Origin: Rhodobacter sp.
GTDB taxonomy: Bacteria > Pseudomonadota > Alphaproteobacteria > Rhodobacterales > Rhodobacteraceae
Length of the DNA: 64,000 nt
Assembly: GCA_027490955.1 (NCBI GenBank)
Contig: JAIXXB010000019.1
Location: 62,001 to 126,000 of the forward strand
Direction of reading: 5' to 3'
The position numbers and the translations under genes are program-made. Shown one piece after another: positions 46,800-56,326 of this stretch (positions are counted from its first letter, which is position 1; each line of letters starts with the position of its first letter). Below the pieces are notes generated by a model. It was given only the letters and a program-made list of their open reading frames with translations. It had not been told where the DNA came from and did not search any database.

Positions 46800-47654
46800 A
46801 TGACGATCAATCGTTACGGAACAGCGGCGCGCGGCCTTCATTTTATGGGGGTTTTTGCCTTTGTCGCTGTATTAGGGGCCTGCGCTGCGCCCACACAAGA
46901 GCGCGCGTTGGACACCTACACCGCAGAAGAAATCTACACGCGTGGCGAGATGATTCTGGAAGGTGCGGGCAAGCCCAAGGATTCGCTGCTGTATTTCTCT
47001 GAAGTCGAGCGGCTTTATCCCTATACCGAATGGGCCAAGCGCGGCCTGATTATGCAGGCCTATACCCTGCATAAAACCAAGAAATACGAAGAGGCGCGCA
47101 TTGCTGCGCAGCGCTATCTTGATTTCTACCCGGGCGAAGAGGATGCCGCCTATGCGCAATATCTTCTGGCCCTATCCTATTATGACCAGATCGACGAAGT
47201 GGGCCGTGATCAAGGCCTGACGTATCAAGCCTTGCAAGCCCTGCGCGTTGTGATCGAACAATATCCCGACAGCGAATATACCAAATCGGCGATTTTAAAG
47301 TTTGATCTGGCCTTTGACCATTTGGCCGCAAAGGAAATGGAAATTGGCCGCTATTATCTAAAGCGCAAGAATTATGCCGCCGCCATCAATCGGTTCCGCA
47401 CTGTGGTGGCCGATTTCCAAACCACCTCGCATACACCCGAGGCGCTGCACCGCCTTGTCGAAGGCTATCTTGCCTTGGGCCTGACGGACGAGGCGCAGAC
47501 GGCAGCGGCGATTTTGGGGCATAACTATCAATCCAGCCCCTTCTACCAAGACAGCTTTAACTTGTTGCAAAACAAAGGGCTTTCTCCGCAATCCAAAGGG
47601 GATAGCTGGCTTGCATCGATTTATCGGCAAATGATTAAGGGTGAATGGTTGTAG
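46800..47654 (+). CDS. bamD: Outer-membrane assembly lipoprotein BamD
   Basis: An essential BAM-complex lipoprotein that helps BamA insert beta-barrel proteins. It has 284 residues. The lipobox is L25-G26-A27-C28 after a hydrophobic signal. TPR-like repeats follow: LYFSEVERLYPYTEWAKRG, then YEEARIAAQRYLDFYPG, and AINRFRTVVADFQTTSHTPEA near the end. GGGG lies shortly before the ATG. Confidence 0.95.
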   Translation: MTINRYGTAARGLHFMGVFAFVAVLGACAAPTQERALDTYTAEEIYTRGEMILEGAGKPKDSLLYFSEVERLYPYTEWAKRGLIMQAYTLHKTKKYEEARIAAQRYLDFYPGEEDAAYAQYLLALSYYDQIDEVGRDQGLTYQALQALRVVIEQYPDSEYTKSAILKFDLAFDHLAAKEMEIGRYYLKRKNYAAAINRFRTVVADFQTTSHTPEALHRLVEGYLALGLTDEAQTAAAILGHNYQSSPFYQDSFNLLQNKGLSPQSKGDSWLASIYRQMIKGEWL

Positions 47655-47666
47655 GTAGGTAGGTAG
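47651..47666 (+). repeat. (GTAG)4 tetranucleotide repeat at the bamD-recN junction
   Basis: Four perfect GTAG units, followed by GG. The bamD stop TAG (47652-47654) lies in the first unit, and the later units supply the AGG-rich ribosome site of recN, 9 bases or more before its ATG. Confidence 0.9.
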
Positions 47667-47675
47667 GGTCGGGCT

Positions 47676-49328
47676 ATGCTGCGCGTTCTTGATATCCGCG
47701 ATGTGCTGATCATCGATCGGTTGACGCTAGAGTTTTCTGGCGGTCTGAACGTGCTGACGGGCGAGACGGGGGCAGGCAAATCAATTTTGCTGGATGCTTT
47801 GGGTTTTGTGCTGGGCTGGCGCGGGCGCGCGGAAATCGTGCGCGCAGGGGCGACACAAGGCGAAGTGGTCGCGATTTTCGATTTGCCGCCCGAACATCCT
47901 GCCCGCGCCATTTTGCACGAGGCAGGCATTGCCGTAGATGACGAGTTGTTTTTGCGCCGTATCAACACAGTCGATGGGCGCAAAACATCATGGGTGAATG
48001 ATCGGCGTGTGACGTCAGATGTGCTGCGCGACTTGTCTGACACTTTGGTGGAATTGCACGGCCAGCATGATGACCGCGGCCTGCTGAACCCGCGCGGGCA
48101 TCGCGCGGTTTTGGACCAATTTGCGCGCATTGATCTGGCCCCGATCCGTGCGGCATGGGAGGCGCGCGTTCACGCCGCCGCCGCCTTGGACGCTGCGCGC
48201 GATGTGCTGGCGCGCGCCCAATCGGACGAAGATTTTCTGCGCCATTCCGTGGCCGAATTGGAAAAACTGGCGCCCAAACCCGGCGAGGATGCCGAATTGG
48301 ACAGCCGCCGCCGCCTGATGCAAGGCGCTGTCAAAGTGCGCGCAGATATTGCCCGCGCGGCCACGGCGCTGTCGGGCGAAGGGGCCGAAGGTGCGATGCG
48401 CGATGCGCTGCGCTGGCTGGATGGGGCGGCAGACAGCAGCGATGGGCGGCTGGATTTGCCCATGGCCGCGCTGAACCGCGCGCTGATCGAATTGGGCGAG
48501 GCGCAGGCGGGCGTCGAGGCCACGCTGACGGCGCTGGATTTCAACCCCGCCGAATTGGAATTGCTGGAAGAGCGCCTGTTTGCCATTCGCGCGCTGGCGC
48601 GCAAGCACAATGTGTTGCCAGATCATCTGGCAGGTCATGCCGAAACGCTGGGCTTGAAATTGGCGGCCATTGATGGCGGGGCGGCAGGGCTTGCCAAGAT
48701 CGAGGCCGAGATGGCGCGCGCCGACAGCGTCTATCAATCTTTGGCAGCCCAAATCAGCACGCAGCGCCGCGCGGCGGCATCGGCATTAGATGCGGCTATG
48801 GCGGGCGAATTGGCCCCGCTGAAAATGGAACGCGCGGTCTTTGCCACCCAAGTTTCGCCCAGCGATCCTGGCCCAGAGGGAACAGATCACGTGCAATTCA
48901 CAGTGGCGACCAACCTTGGCGCGCCCGCAGGCCCGCTGAACAAAATCGCCTCGGGTGGTGAATTGTCGCGCTTTTTGCTGGCGCTCAAAGTGTGCCTAAC
49001 GGCGCAGGCACGCAGCGTGACGATGATTTTTGACGAGATCGACCGCGGGGTTGGCGGGGCCACGGCCGATGCCGTTGGGCGCAGGTTGGCGGCCTTGGCC
49101 GATGAGGCGCAGGTGCTGGTTGTCACCCATTCGCCGCAAGTGGCCGCGCTTGGCACGCATCACTGGCGCGTGGAAAAGCGCGTTGTGGGCGAGCAGACCC
49201 TGTCAAACGTGCATTATCTGCCGCCAGCCGAGCGTGTGGAAGAAATTGCGCGGATGCTGGCGGGCGAGCAGGTCACCGATGCGGCGCGGCAAGCGGCGCG
49301 GGTGCTGCTGGCAGCGCAGGACGACTGA
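47676..49328 (+). CDS. recN: DNA repair protein RecN
   Basis: An SMC-like ATPase of double-strand break repair. It has 550 residues. Walker A GETGAGKS (29-36) in LNVLTGETGAGKSILLDALG; VELHGQHDDRGLLNPRGHR is the RecN-specific Q-loop region; coiled-coil arms span about 170-370; the signature LNKIASGGELSRFLLALK and Walker B MIFDEIDRGVGG complete the head. I found no SOS box next to it. It begins 21 bases after bamD. Confidence 0.96.
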   Translation: MLRVLDIRDVLIIDRLTLEFSGGLNVLTGETGAGKSILLDALGFVLGWRGRAEIVRAGATQGEVVAIFDLPPEHPARAILHEAGIAVDDELFLRRINTVDGRKTSWVNDRRVTSDVLRDLSDTLVELHGQHDDRGLLNPRGHRAVLDQFARIDLAPIRAAWEARVHAAAALDAARDVLARAQSDEDFLRHSVAELEKLAPKPGEDAELDSRRRLMQGAVKVRADIARAATALSGEGAEGAMRDALRWLDGAADSSDGRLDLPMAALNRALIELGEAQAGVEATLTALDFNPAELELLEERLFAIRALARKHNVLPDHLAGHAETLGLKLAAIDGGAAGLAKIEAEMARADSVYQSLAAQISTQRRAAASALDAAMAGELAPLKMERAVFATQVSPSDPGPEGTDHVQFTVATNLGAPAGPLNKIASGGELSRFLLALKVCLTAQARSVTMIFDEIDRGVGGATADAVGRRLAALADEAQVLVVTHSPQVAALGTHHWRVEKRVVGEQTLSNVHYLPPAERVEEIARMLAGEQVTDAARQAARVLLAAQDD

Positions 49329-49362
49329 TCTGCGCCTTTGGGTTGCCTGCGGGCGGCCCCCC

Positions 49363-49407
49363 CCAAACAAAAAGCCTCCAAACAAAAAGCCACCAAACAC
49401 AAAGCCT
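49363..49407 (+). repeat. Three tandem 15-bp repeats between recN and hisE
   Basis: Units CCAAACAAAAAGCCT, CCAAACAAAAAGCCA and CCAAACACAAAGCCT are contiguous. On the minus strand they read GGCTTTTTGTTTGG and start at the hisE stop, giving three short T runs. They sit at the convergent recN/hisE end. Confidence 0.92.
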
Positions 49408-49714
49408 AGCGTGCCGCCTTTTCCGCAAGGCCCGATTGGCCTGCGCGGCGGGCAAGCTCTGCCTCGACATCTGCCAGCGATACGCCGCGCGCGGCCAGCA
49501 TGACCAAAAGGTGATAAAGCACATCTGCCGCCTCGCGCGTCAGCGCGGCGCTGTCGCCGCGGACGGCCTCGATAATCGCCTCGACCGCCTCTTCGCCAAA
49601 TTTCTCGGCGCATTTCTCGGGGCCTTTGGCCAGCAATTTCGCTGTCCACGAGGTGTCAGGATCGGCCCCAATGCGGGCGGCGATGGTGGCGGCCAGCCGT
49701 GCAATCTCGCTCAT
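49406..49714 (-). CDS. hisE: Phosphoribosyl-ATP pyrophosphatase
   Basis: The second step of histidine synthesis, PR-ATP to PR-AMP. It has 102 residues: the MazG-like metal-binding helices contain [14 protein letters not shown] and [17 protein letters not shown]. It overlaps the hisF stop by 4 bases (ATGA). HisI is not present here. Confidence 0.95.
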   Translation of the reverse strand: MSEIARLAATIAARIGADPDTSWTAKLLAKGPEKCAEKFGEEAVEAIIEAVRGDSAALTREAADVLYHLLVMLAARGVSLADVEAELARRAGQSGLAEKAAR

Positions 49715-50472
49715 GTCATCCTCATCGCTATTCCAGCGGCGGCCATATGCGCCTTGGCCTGCGCAATGGTAAAGGTGCCAAAGTGAAAGATCGAGGCCGC
49801 CAGAACCGCCGATGCATGGCCGATGGTGACGCCTTCGACCAGATGATCCAGTGTGCCCACCCCGCCCGACGCGATAACGGGAATAGGCACAGAATCGGCA
49901 ATGGCGCGGGTGAGGGGCAGGTTATAGCCGCCCTTGGTGCCATCGCGGTCCATCGATGTCAGCAGAATCTCGCCCGCGCCTTTGGCTGCGACAAGCTGGG
50001 CAAAGGCCACAGCGTCAATGCCCGTGGGTTTGCGCCCGCCATGGGTGAAAATCTCCCATCTGTTGGGGGCCACAGTTTTGGCATCGATGGCCACCACGAT
50101 ACATTGGCTGCCAAAGCGGTCGGCGGCGCGGGCCACAACATCGGGATCGGCCACGGCGGCGGAATTGAAAGACACTTTATCTGCCCCCGCCAGCAGCAGC
50201 GCGCGCACATCTTCGGGGCTGCGCACCCCGCCGCCCACTGTCAGCGGCATGAAACACGCCTCGGCCGTGCGGGTGACCAGATCAAACATCGTGCCGCGAT
50301 TTTCATGGGTGGCGTGAATGTCCAAAAAGCACAGCTCATCCGCGCCTGCCGCGTCATAGGCGCGGGCGGCCTCAACCGGATCGCCTGCATCGATCAGATT
50401 GGTGAAGTTCACGCCCTTGACCACGCGGCCATCGGCGACATCAAGGCAGGGGATGATGCGAGTTTTTAACAT
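49711..50472 (-). CDS. hisF: Imidazole glycerol phosphate synthase, cyclase subunit
   Basis: A TIM barrel that uses ammonia from HisH to form IGP and AICAR. It has 253 residues. The catalytic Asp residues are in [10 protein letters not shown] (Asp11) and VVAIDAKTV (about Asp130); phosphate sites are VGGGVRS and ASGGVGT. Coupled to hisE downstream; 41 bases after the small membrane protein gene. Confidence 0.97.
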   Translation of the reverse strand: MLKTRIIPCLDVADGRVVKGVNFTNLIDAGDPVEAARAYDAAGADELCFLDIHATHENRGTMFDLVTRTAEACFMPLTVGGGVRSPEDVRALLLAGADKVSFNSAAVADPDVVARAADRFGSQCIVVAIDAKTVAPNRWEIFTHGGRKPTGIDAVAFAQLVAAKGAGEILLTSMDRDGTKGGYNLPLTRAIADSVPIPVIASGGVGTLDHLVEGVTIGHASAVLAASIFHFGTFTIAQAKAHMAAAGIAMRMT

Positions 50473-50512
50473 GGCTCAGCTATAGCGCGCGGTCTTGGCG
50501 CGCGAAAGGGGT

Positions 50513-50797
50513 TTAGCCGCGCAGTTTGCGCACAAGGGCGATGATGCCCATCGTGCCAAGGCCAAGCGCGCCCAGCAGCGCCAAAGGAAAGGTCAGCAAG
50601 AAAAACCATGCGGCCACAAATAGAAAATTCAGCGTCTCGCCCCAATCTGCCCCCATGATAAGGCAGGGGTAAGTGCCGCCTTCGTTCAGGGTGCAGCCTG
50701 CGGAACTGGCGATAAGGCTGGCCGCCAGCATGCCCAGAACGGGCGCAATCCCCACCAGCAAAAGCGTGGCAAACAAGATGACAAAGGCAAGTTTCAT
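50513..50797 (-). CDS. 94-residue membrane protein inside the his operon
   Basis: Two predicted membrane segments ([20 protein letters not shown], and later [20 protein letters not shown]) with a short loop carrying two Cys ([20 protein letters not shown]), possibly a periplasmic disulfide, and a basic C-terminus (VRKLRG). I do not recognise the family. It starts inside the hisA stop (ATGA), so it is co-translated with the his genes, yet nothing suggests a histidine role. Confidence 0.75.
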   Translation of the reverse strand: MKLAFVILFATLLLVGIAPVLGMLAASLIASSAGCTLNEGGTYPCLIMGADWGETLNFLFVAAWFFLLTFPLALLGALGLGTMGIIALVRKLRG

Positions 50798-51513
50798 GCC
50801 GCCAGCATACGCAAGGCGGCGGGCAAATCAATCGCCCCGTCATACAGCGCGCGCCCTGATATCGCCCCCGCGATGATGTTGGTGGCGCGCAGGGCGGCAA
50901 GGTCGGCCAAAGATGACACCCCGCCAGATGCGATAACGGGAACCGAAACAGCACGCGCCAAGGCTTCGGTGGCAGGGATGTTCGGCCCGCCCATCGCGCC
51001 ATCGCGGTCGATATCGGTGTAGATGATGGCGGCCACGCCTGCATCTTCAAAAGATTTGGCCAGATCGCTGGCCTGTACATTTGTCTCGCTTGCCCAGCCT
51101 TTGGTGGCGACCATGCCTTTGCGCGCATCAATGCCCACGGCGATTTGGGCAGGAAAGGCGCGGGCGGCTTGGCGCACCAGATCGGGGTTTTCCACCGCCA
51201 CAGTGCCTAAGATCACCCGCGCAATCCCGCGCGAAAGCCACATCTCGATGGTGGCCATATCGCGGATGCCCCCGCCCAGTTGCGCGGGAATGGTGGTGGC
51301 GTTCAAGATCGCCTCGACCGCCGCGCCATTCACGGGTTGGCCTGCAAATGCGCCGTTCAAATCCACCAGATGCAGCCAATCGCAGCCTGCATCCTGAAAG
51401 GCGCGCGCCTGTGCGGCGGGGTCGGTGCCAAAGACGGTGGCGGCATTCATATCGCCGCGCAGCAGCCGCACGCAGGCCCCGTCTTTCAGATCTATGGCTG
51501 GGTAAAGGATCAT
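50794..51513 (-). CDS. hisA: ProFAR isomerase HisA
   Basis: The Amadori rearrangement of ProFAR to PRFAR. It has 239 residues and a TIM barrel. Catalytic Asp8 in YPAIDLKDG and the second Asp in [10 protein letters not shown]; phosphate sites LGGGIRD and ASGGVSS. Overlaps the small membrane gene by 4 bases. Confidence 0.97.
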   Translation of the reverse strand: MILYPAIDLKDGACVRLLRGDMNAATVFGTDPAAQARAFQDAGCDWLHLVDLNGAFAGQPVNGAAVEAILNATTIPAQLGGGIRDMATIEMWLSRGIARVILGTVAVENPDLVRQAARAFPAQIAVGIDARKGMVATKGWASETNVQASDLAKSFEDAGVAAIIYTDIDRDGAMGGPNIPATEALARAVSVPVIASGGVSSLADLAALRATNIIAGAISGRALYDGAIDLPAALRMLAA

Positions 51514-51659
51514 CGGCGCACTCCGTTTTGCCCGTCCCTTTACGGCACGGGCGCGCGGGATGCAAACTTATGTCTTGCGTGCGGGGCCGATTTGCGCGGA
51601 AACTGCGCCCAATCATAGGTTGCGGGCACAGGTTGCGGGCAAAGGTTGCGGAGGGGGCT

Positions 51660-52055
51660 ATGGGCAAAGTGATCTTTTTGGCCGCAGGTTTTGCGGCATG
51701 GGCCAGCGCCGCGCTGGCCACCGATCCTGTCGAGGGGGTTTGGAAAACCGCCCTGCAGGAAGATGGCGCATATGGATTTGTGCAGATTGCACCCTGTGGG
51801 GCGGCCTTTTGCGGCACGCTGATCAAAGGCGTGAATGCGGCAGGCGAGGTGGCCACATCGGGCGGCAATATCGGCAAGCTGATTATCTGGGATATGATCG
51901 CGCAGGGCGATGGGCTGTATGACAGCGGCAAAATCTGGTCGCCCGACAGCGACACCACCTATAATTCCAAACTGCGCCTTTCGGGCAATAGTTTGGCGGT
52001 GTCGGGCTGTGTGCTGGGCATTTGCCGCGATGGCGGCACATGGGAGCGCCAATAA
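51660..52055 (+). CDS. DUF2147-type exported protein
   Basis: A 131-residue protein with a signal peptide (KVIFLAAGFAAWASAALA) and a mature domain starting DPVEGVWKTALQEDGAYG. The small beta-barrel-like fold has GLYDSGKIWSPDSDTTYNSK and paired Cys (PCGAAFCGT; GCVLGICRDG). This matches DUF2147, a periplasmic family of unknown function. GGAGGGGG precedes the ATG. It is on the opposite strand to the his genes and sits between hisH and hisA. Confidence 0.85.
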   Translation: MGKVIFLAAGFAAWASAALATDPVEGVWKTALQEDGAYGFVQIAPCGAAFCGTLIKGVNAAGEVATSGGNIGKLIIWDMIAQGDGLYDSGKIWSPDSDTTYNSKLRLSGNSLAVSGCVLGICRDGGTWERQ

Positions 52056-52085
52056 CGCGGCAAGGAACGCGGCATGGCTGGCGCC

Positions 52086-52724
52086 TTAAGGCTGCCAGCG
52101 CAAAAAATTGCCAATCAGCCGCAAGCCAAGGCTTTGCGATTTTTCGGGGTGAAACTGCGTGCCGATGATATTGTCGCGCCCCACAATGGCGGTGATCTGC
52201 CCGCCATATTCGGCATAGGCAAGCCGCTGGGCGGGGTGGGTGACCTGCATCGCATAGGAATGGACAAAATAGGCGTGATCGCCCGTGGCAAGCCCCGCCA
52301 GCACGGGATGCTGGCCTTGGATGACCAAATCATTCCAACCCATATGCGGCACTTTGAGCGCGGGATCGCTGGGCGCAATCCGCGTCACCTCGCCAGAAAT
52401 CCAATCAAACCCGCGCGTATCTTCATACTCGCGCCCCAAACTGGCCAGCATTTGCATGCCCACGCAAATGCCAAGGAAGGGGCGGGCATGGGTGATGACA
52501 GATTCGCAAATGGCATCAAACAGCCCGTCATAGGCCCCAAGCGCGGCGCGGCAGGCGGGAAATGCCCCATCGCCTGGCAAAACGATGCGGGCCGCGCGGG
52601 CGACATCGCGGGGGTTTGAAGTGACGATGATCTCTCCGCCGCCGACCTCTTGGCTCATGCGGACAAATGCCTTATGCGCCGAATGCAAGTTGCCTGAATC
52701 GTAATCTATGAGGGCGGTTAGCAT
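52086..52724 (-). CDS. hisH: Imidazole glycerol phosphate synthase, glutaminase subunit
   Basis: A class I glutamine amidotransferase supplying ammonia to HisF. It has 212 residues. The nucleophile is Cys87 in LGICVGMQ; His192 and Glu194 in FHPEKSQ complete the triad; the oxyanion strand is LPGDGAF. It is separated from hisA by the opposite-strand DUF2147 gene. Confidence 0.96.
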   Translation of the reverse strand: MLTALIDYDSGNLHSAHKAFVRMSQEVGGGEIIVTSNPRDVARAARIVLPGDGAFPACRAALGAYDGLFDAICESVITHARPFLGICVGMQMLASLGREYEDTRGFDWISGEVTRIAPSDPALKVPHMGWNDLVIQGQHPVLAGLATGDHAYFVHSYAMQVTHPAQRLAYAEYGGQITAIVGRDNIIGTQFHPEKSQSLGLRLIGNFLRWQP

Positions 52725-52766
52725 GATTGCCTTCGGGTTATGGATATTTGGGCCAAAGTGAAAGCG

Positions 52767-53354
52767 TTAAAGCGCGCCTTTGGTCGAGGGCAGCGTGCCT
52801 GCGCTGCGCGGGTCAATCTCGATCGCCATGCGCAGGGCGCGGGCGACGGATTTAAAGGCAGCTTCGGCGATATGGTGGCTGTTAAACCCGTGAACCTTAT
52901 CGACATGCAGGGTGATGCCGCCATGGCTTGCCAAGGCTTGGAAAAACTCGCGCACCAATTCGGTATCAAAGGTGCCGATTTTTGCCGTGGGAAAGGCAAG
53001 GTTCCAGACCAAAAACGGGCGCGCGGACAGATCAAGCGCGCAGGCCACCTGCGCGTCATCCATGGCCAAATTGAAATGGCCATAGCGGCGGATGCCCAGC
53101 TTATCGCCCAAGGCTTTCGACAAAGCCTGTCCCAAAGCAATGCCACAATCTTCGACAGTGTGGTGATCGTCGATGTGCAAATCGCCCGATGCGGCAAGAG
53201 TGATGTCCATCAGCGCATGGCGGGCCAGTTGGTCGATCATATGGTCGAAAAACCCGATCCCCGTTTGCGCGTGGCAGACCCCTGTGCCATCCAGATTGAT
53301 CGCAACTGTGATCGCGGTTTCATTGGTTTTGCGGGTGATCTCGGCGCTGCGCAT
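52767..53354 (-). CDS. hisB: Imidazoleglycerol-phosphate dehydratase
   Basis: A manganese-dependent dehydratase. It has 195 residues, the monofunctional form (no phosphatase domain). Two metal motifs are visible: [16 protein letters not shown] with [15 protein letters not shown], and [13 protein letters not shown]. The ATG at 53354 has AAAGGGG upstream; an in-frame ATG at 53393 is less likely. Confidence 0.96.
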   Translation of the reverse strand: MRSAEITRKTNETAITVAINLDGTGVCHAQTGIGFFDHMIDQLARHALMDITLAASGDLHIDDHHTVEDCGIALGQALSKALGDKLGIRRYGHFNLAMDDAQVACALDLSARPFLVWNLAFPTAKIGTFDTELVREFFQALASHGGITLHVDKVHGFNSHHIAEAAFKSVARALRMAIEIDPRSAGTLPSTKGAL

Positions 53355-53411
53355 GGTGGCCCCTTTAGATTTTGGCCGCTTTATAGGCGGCAAGCCTGCC
53401 TTTGCAAAGCG

Positions 53412-53437
53412 AAAAGGCGGCGCTGGGGGGCGCCGCC
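53412..53437 (-). terminator. Intrinsic terminator downstream of gltA
   Basis: On the minus strand GGCGGCG and CGCCGCC form a 7-bp G/C stem with an 8-nt loop followed by TTTT. It is 60 bases past the gltA stop. Just before it lies a perfect 12-bp tandem repeat GCAGCGACGGGC (53457-53480). Confidence 0.75.
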
Positions 53438-53497
53438 GATGGGTTTTTGCCGCAGTGCAGCGACGGGCGCAGCGACGGGCGTCGCGACAGCCGCCGC

Positions 53498-54793
53498 CTA
53501 GCGTTTATCGACGGGCACATAATCGCGCTTGGGCGCGCCAACATAAAGCTGGCGCGGGCGGCCGATTTTCTGGTTCTTTTCGCCGATCATCTCTTTCCAC
53601 TGTGAAATCCAGCCCACAGTGCGGGAAATGGCAAAAATGGGTGTGAACATCGAGGTTGGGAAACCCATCGCTTCCAAAATGATGCCCGAATAGAAATCGA
53701 CATTGGGATAGAGTTTTTTGGAAATGAAATAGTCATCGGTCAGCGCGATGCGTTCCAGTTCCTTGGCCACTTGCAACAGCGGGTTGTTGTGAATGCCCAA
53801 AAGTTCCAGCACTTCGTCAGCCGATTCCTTCATCACTGTCGCGCGCGGGTCAAAGTTTTTATAGACGCGGTGGCCAAAGCCCATCAGACGAAAGCCCGAA
53901 GATTTATCTTTGGCGCGGGCGATATATTCGGGGATACGATCCACTGTGCCAATCTCGCGCAGCATTTCAAGGCAGGCTTGGTTCGCGCCGCCATGGGCTG
54001 GCCCCCAAAGGCAGGCAATGCCCGCCGCAATGCAGGCAAAGGGATTGGCCCCAGACGATCCCGCAAGGCGCACTGTGCTGGTGGAGGCGTTCTGCTCGTG
54101 GTCGGCATGCAGCATCATGATGCGGTCCATCGCCTTTTCGATGATGGGATTGACCACGTAGTCTTCGGCAGGGACGGCAAAGCACATATGCAGGAAATTG
54201 CCCGCATAAGACAAAGCATTCTTTGGATAAACAAAGGGTTGGCCGACCGAGTATTTATAGGCCATCGCCGCAATGGTGGGCAGTTTCGCGATCATGCGGA
54301 TCGAGGCCACCTCGCGTTGCCATTCGTCGTTGATATCTAGGCTGTCGTGGTAAAAGGCCGACATTGCCCCCACCACGCCAACCATCGTGGCCATCGGATG
54401 GGCATCGCGGCGAAAGCCACGGAAGAAATTGTGCATCTGTTCATGCACCATCGTATGGCGCGTGACCAGCATGCGGAAATCGGCCAACTGGGTCGCGGTC
54501 GGCAATTCGCCATAGAGCAGCAGATAGCACAGTTCCAAATGGGTGGATTGTTTGGCCAATTGGTCAATCGGATAGCCGCGGTGCAAAAGTTCGCCCTTAT
54601 CACCATCGATAAAGGTGATCGCGCTTTCGCACGAGGCGGTCGAGGTAAATCCAGGGTCAAAGGTAAACACATCTGCCGCGTCATAAAGTTTGCGGATATC
54701 GATGACATCAGGCCCAATCACGGGCGACATCACGGGCAAGTCATAGGATGCCCCGTCAAGGGTTAACGTGGCGGTGCGGTTTGGTTCGGTCAT
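53498..54793 (-). CDS. gltA: Citrate synthase
   Basis: Condenses oxaloacetate and acetyl-CoA. It has 431 residues, hexameric type II form. Catalytic residues are in [12 protein letters not shown] (His), [14 protein letters not shown] (His) and the NVDFYSGI region (Asp). The N-terminal beta domain ([19 protein letters not shown]) is present. ATG 54793 has GGGGAACC upstream and fits the family; an ATG 30 bases earlier does not. Confidence 0.98.
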   Translation of the reverse strand: MTEPNRTATLTLDGASYDLPVMSPVIGPDVIDIRKLYDAADVFTFDPGFTSTASCESAITFIDGDKGELLHRGYPIDQLAKQSTHLELCYLLLYGELPTATQLADFRMLVTRHTMVHEQMHNFFRGFRRDAHPMATMVGVVGAMSAFYHDSLDINDEWQREVASIRMIAKLPTIAAMAYKYSVGQPFVYPKNALSYAGNFLHMCFAVPAEDYVVNPIIEKAMDRIMMLHADHEQNASTSTVRLAGSSGANPFACIAAGIACLWGPAHGGANQACLEMLREIGTVDRIPEYIARAKDKSSGFRLMGFGHRVYKNFDPRATVMKESADEVLELLGIHNNPLLQVAKELERIALTDDYFISKKLYPNVDFYSGIILEAMGFPTSMFTPIFAISRTVGWISQWKEMIGEKNQKIGRPRQLYVGAPKRDYVPVDKR

Positions 54794-54841
54794 GTTTGGT
54801 TCCCCAGTTTTGATCCGTCCCAAGTCAGGGGCGGCTTATCC

Positions 54842-56254
54842 CTATTCGGCGGCATCGGCCAAACGCGCCAGCGTCTCGCCTTGGCCCAGCACCAGCATCA
54901 TATCAAACACGCTGGGCGTGGCGCTGCGCCCTGCGAGTGCGGCGCGCAAAGGCGCTGCAAGTTTGCCAAAGCCAATGCCATTTGCTGCAGCTGCATCATT
55001 GAGGATCGGCTCTAAACCCTCTTTTGTCCAGTTAACATTTTGCAGCTGCAGCGTCAATGATTTCAGTATACCACGGGATACCGAGTCGAGCGATTTGGCC
55101 GAGGCCTCATCGGGCTGGATCGGGCGCGCGGCCAGTGCAAATTCGGCCTTTTCCAGCAGATCGGGAAAGGTTTTGGCGCGATCTTTCACGCAATACAGCG
55201 CCTTTTGCAGCAGGTTGGACTGTGCGGCGGTAAGGGCGGGTTTGCCTGCCGCGCGCAGATAGGCGGCCAGTTCGGCCATCACCTCTGCGTCCGCCATCAT
55301 CGCCATGTGATGCCCGCAGGTGTTTTCTAGCTTTTTGAAATCCAACCGCGCGGGGGCGCGCCCGATTCCCGCCAGATCGAACATGGCCATGGCTTCGGCT
55401 GTGGTGAAAATCTCGGCATCGCCTTTGGCCCAGCCCAAACGCGTGAGGTAATTGCGCATGCCTGCGGCGGGATAGCCCATGGCCTGATAGTCCTCGACCC
55501 CCGTTGCGCCATGGCGTTTGGACAGTTTCTTGCCATCTGGCCCATGGATCAGCGGGATATGCGCCCAAATCGGCACGTCCCAGCCCATGGCGGTATAGAC
55601 CATTTGCTGGCGCGCGGCGTTGTTCAAATGGTCATCCCCGCGTATCACATGCGTGACCCCCATGTCGTGATCGTCCACCACCACGGCCAGCATATAGGTT
55701 GGTGTGCCGTCCGAGCGCAGCACGATCATATCGTCCAAAGTATCGTTCTGAATGGTTACGATTCCTTGAACCTGATCCACGATTTGCGTCTGCCCTGTGC
55801 GCGGGGCCTTCATGCGAATGGCAAAGGGCGCATCGGGGTGGGTTTCGGGGGCAGCGTCGCGCCACGGGCTTTGGAAGACGGCATAGGATGCGCCATCGGC
55901 CTCGGCGCGGGCGCGAAAGGCGGCAATCTCTTCGGGCGATGAAAAGCATTTATAGGCCGTGCCGCGGGCCAGCATTTCATGGGCAACTTCGGCATGGCGA
56001 TCTTTTTGGGCGAATTGGCTGACAGGTTCGCCATCCCAATCCAGCCCCAGCCATGCAAGGCCGCGCAAAATGGCCGCGGTGGCCTCGGGGGTGGAACGCT
56101 CGCGGTCGGTATCTTCGATGCGCAGCAAGAATTTGCCCCCGCGACCGCGCGCAAAAAGCCAATTGAACAGCGCCGTGCGGCCCCCGCCGATATGCAGATA
56201 TCCCGTGGGCGAGGGGGCAAAGCGGGTGACGATTTGGGGGGGCTGCTCGTGCAT
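54842..56254 (-). CDS. gltX: Glutamyl-tRNA synthetase
   Basis: A class Ic synthetase charging tRNA(Glu), and tRNA(Gln) for GatCAB (gatB is at 28 kb). It has 470 residues. HIGH-type motif HIGG (21-24) in [15 protein letters not shown] and KMSKS-type [10 protein letters not shown]; the C-terminal anticodon-binding helical domain follows. The Zn Cys set of some GluRS is not evident. The start at 56254 has AAAGG 6 bases upstream; the ATG 21 bases earlier lacks a site. It is divergent from comEC. Confidence 0.96.
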   Translation of the reverse strand: MHEQPPQIVTRFAPSPTGYLHIGGGRTALFNWLFARGRGGKFLLRIEDTDRERSTPEATAAILRGLAWLGLDWDGEPVSQFAQKDRHAEVAHEMLARGTAYKCFSSPEEIAAFRARAEADGASYAVFQSPWRDAAPETHPDAPFAIRMKAPRTGQTQIVDQVQGIVTIQNDTLDDMIVLRSDGTPTYMLAVVVDDHDMGVTHVIRGDDHLNNAARQQMVYTAMGWDVPIWAHIPLIHGPDGKKLSKRHGATGVEDYQAMGYPAAGMRNYLTRLGWAKGDAEIFTTAEAMAMFDLAGIGRAPARLDFKKLENTCGHHMAMMADAEVMAELAAYLRAAGKPALTAAQSNLLQKALYCVKDRAKTFPDLLEKAEFALAARPIQPDEASAKSLDSVSRGILKSLTLQLQNVNWTKEGLEPILNDAAAANGIGFGKLAAPLRAALAGRSATPSVFDMMLVLGQGETLARLADAAE

Positions 56255-56326
56255 AATTAACCTTTCATAAACCATTCTGCGGCTAGGCTTGGGTTAGCAA
56301 TAGGCAAATGTTGGGGTGGCGGCAAG

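Noticed and set aside
49363-49407. CRISPR array
   Set aside because: Repeats are 15 bp, contiguous and without spacers; no cas genes are present.
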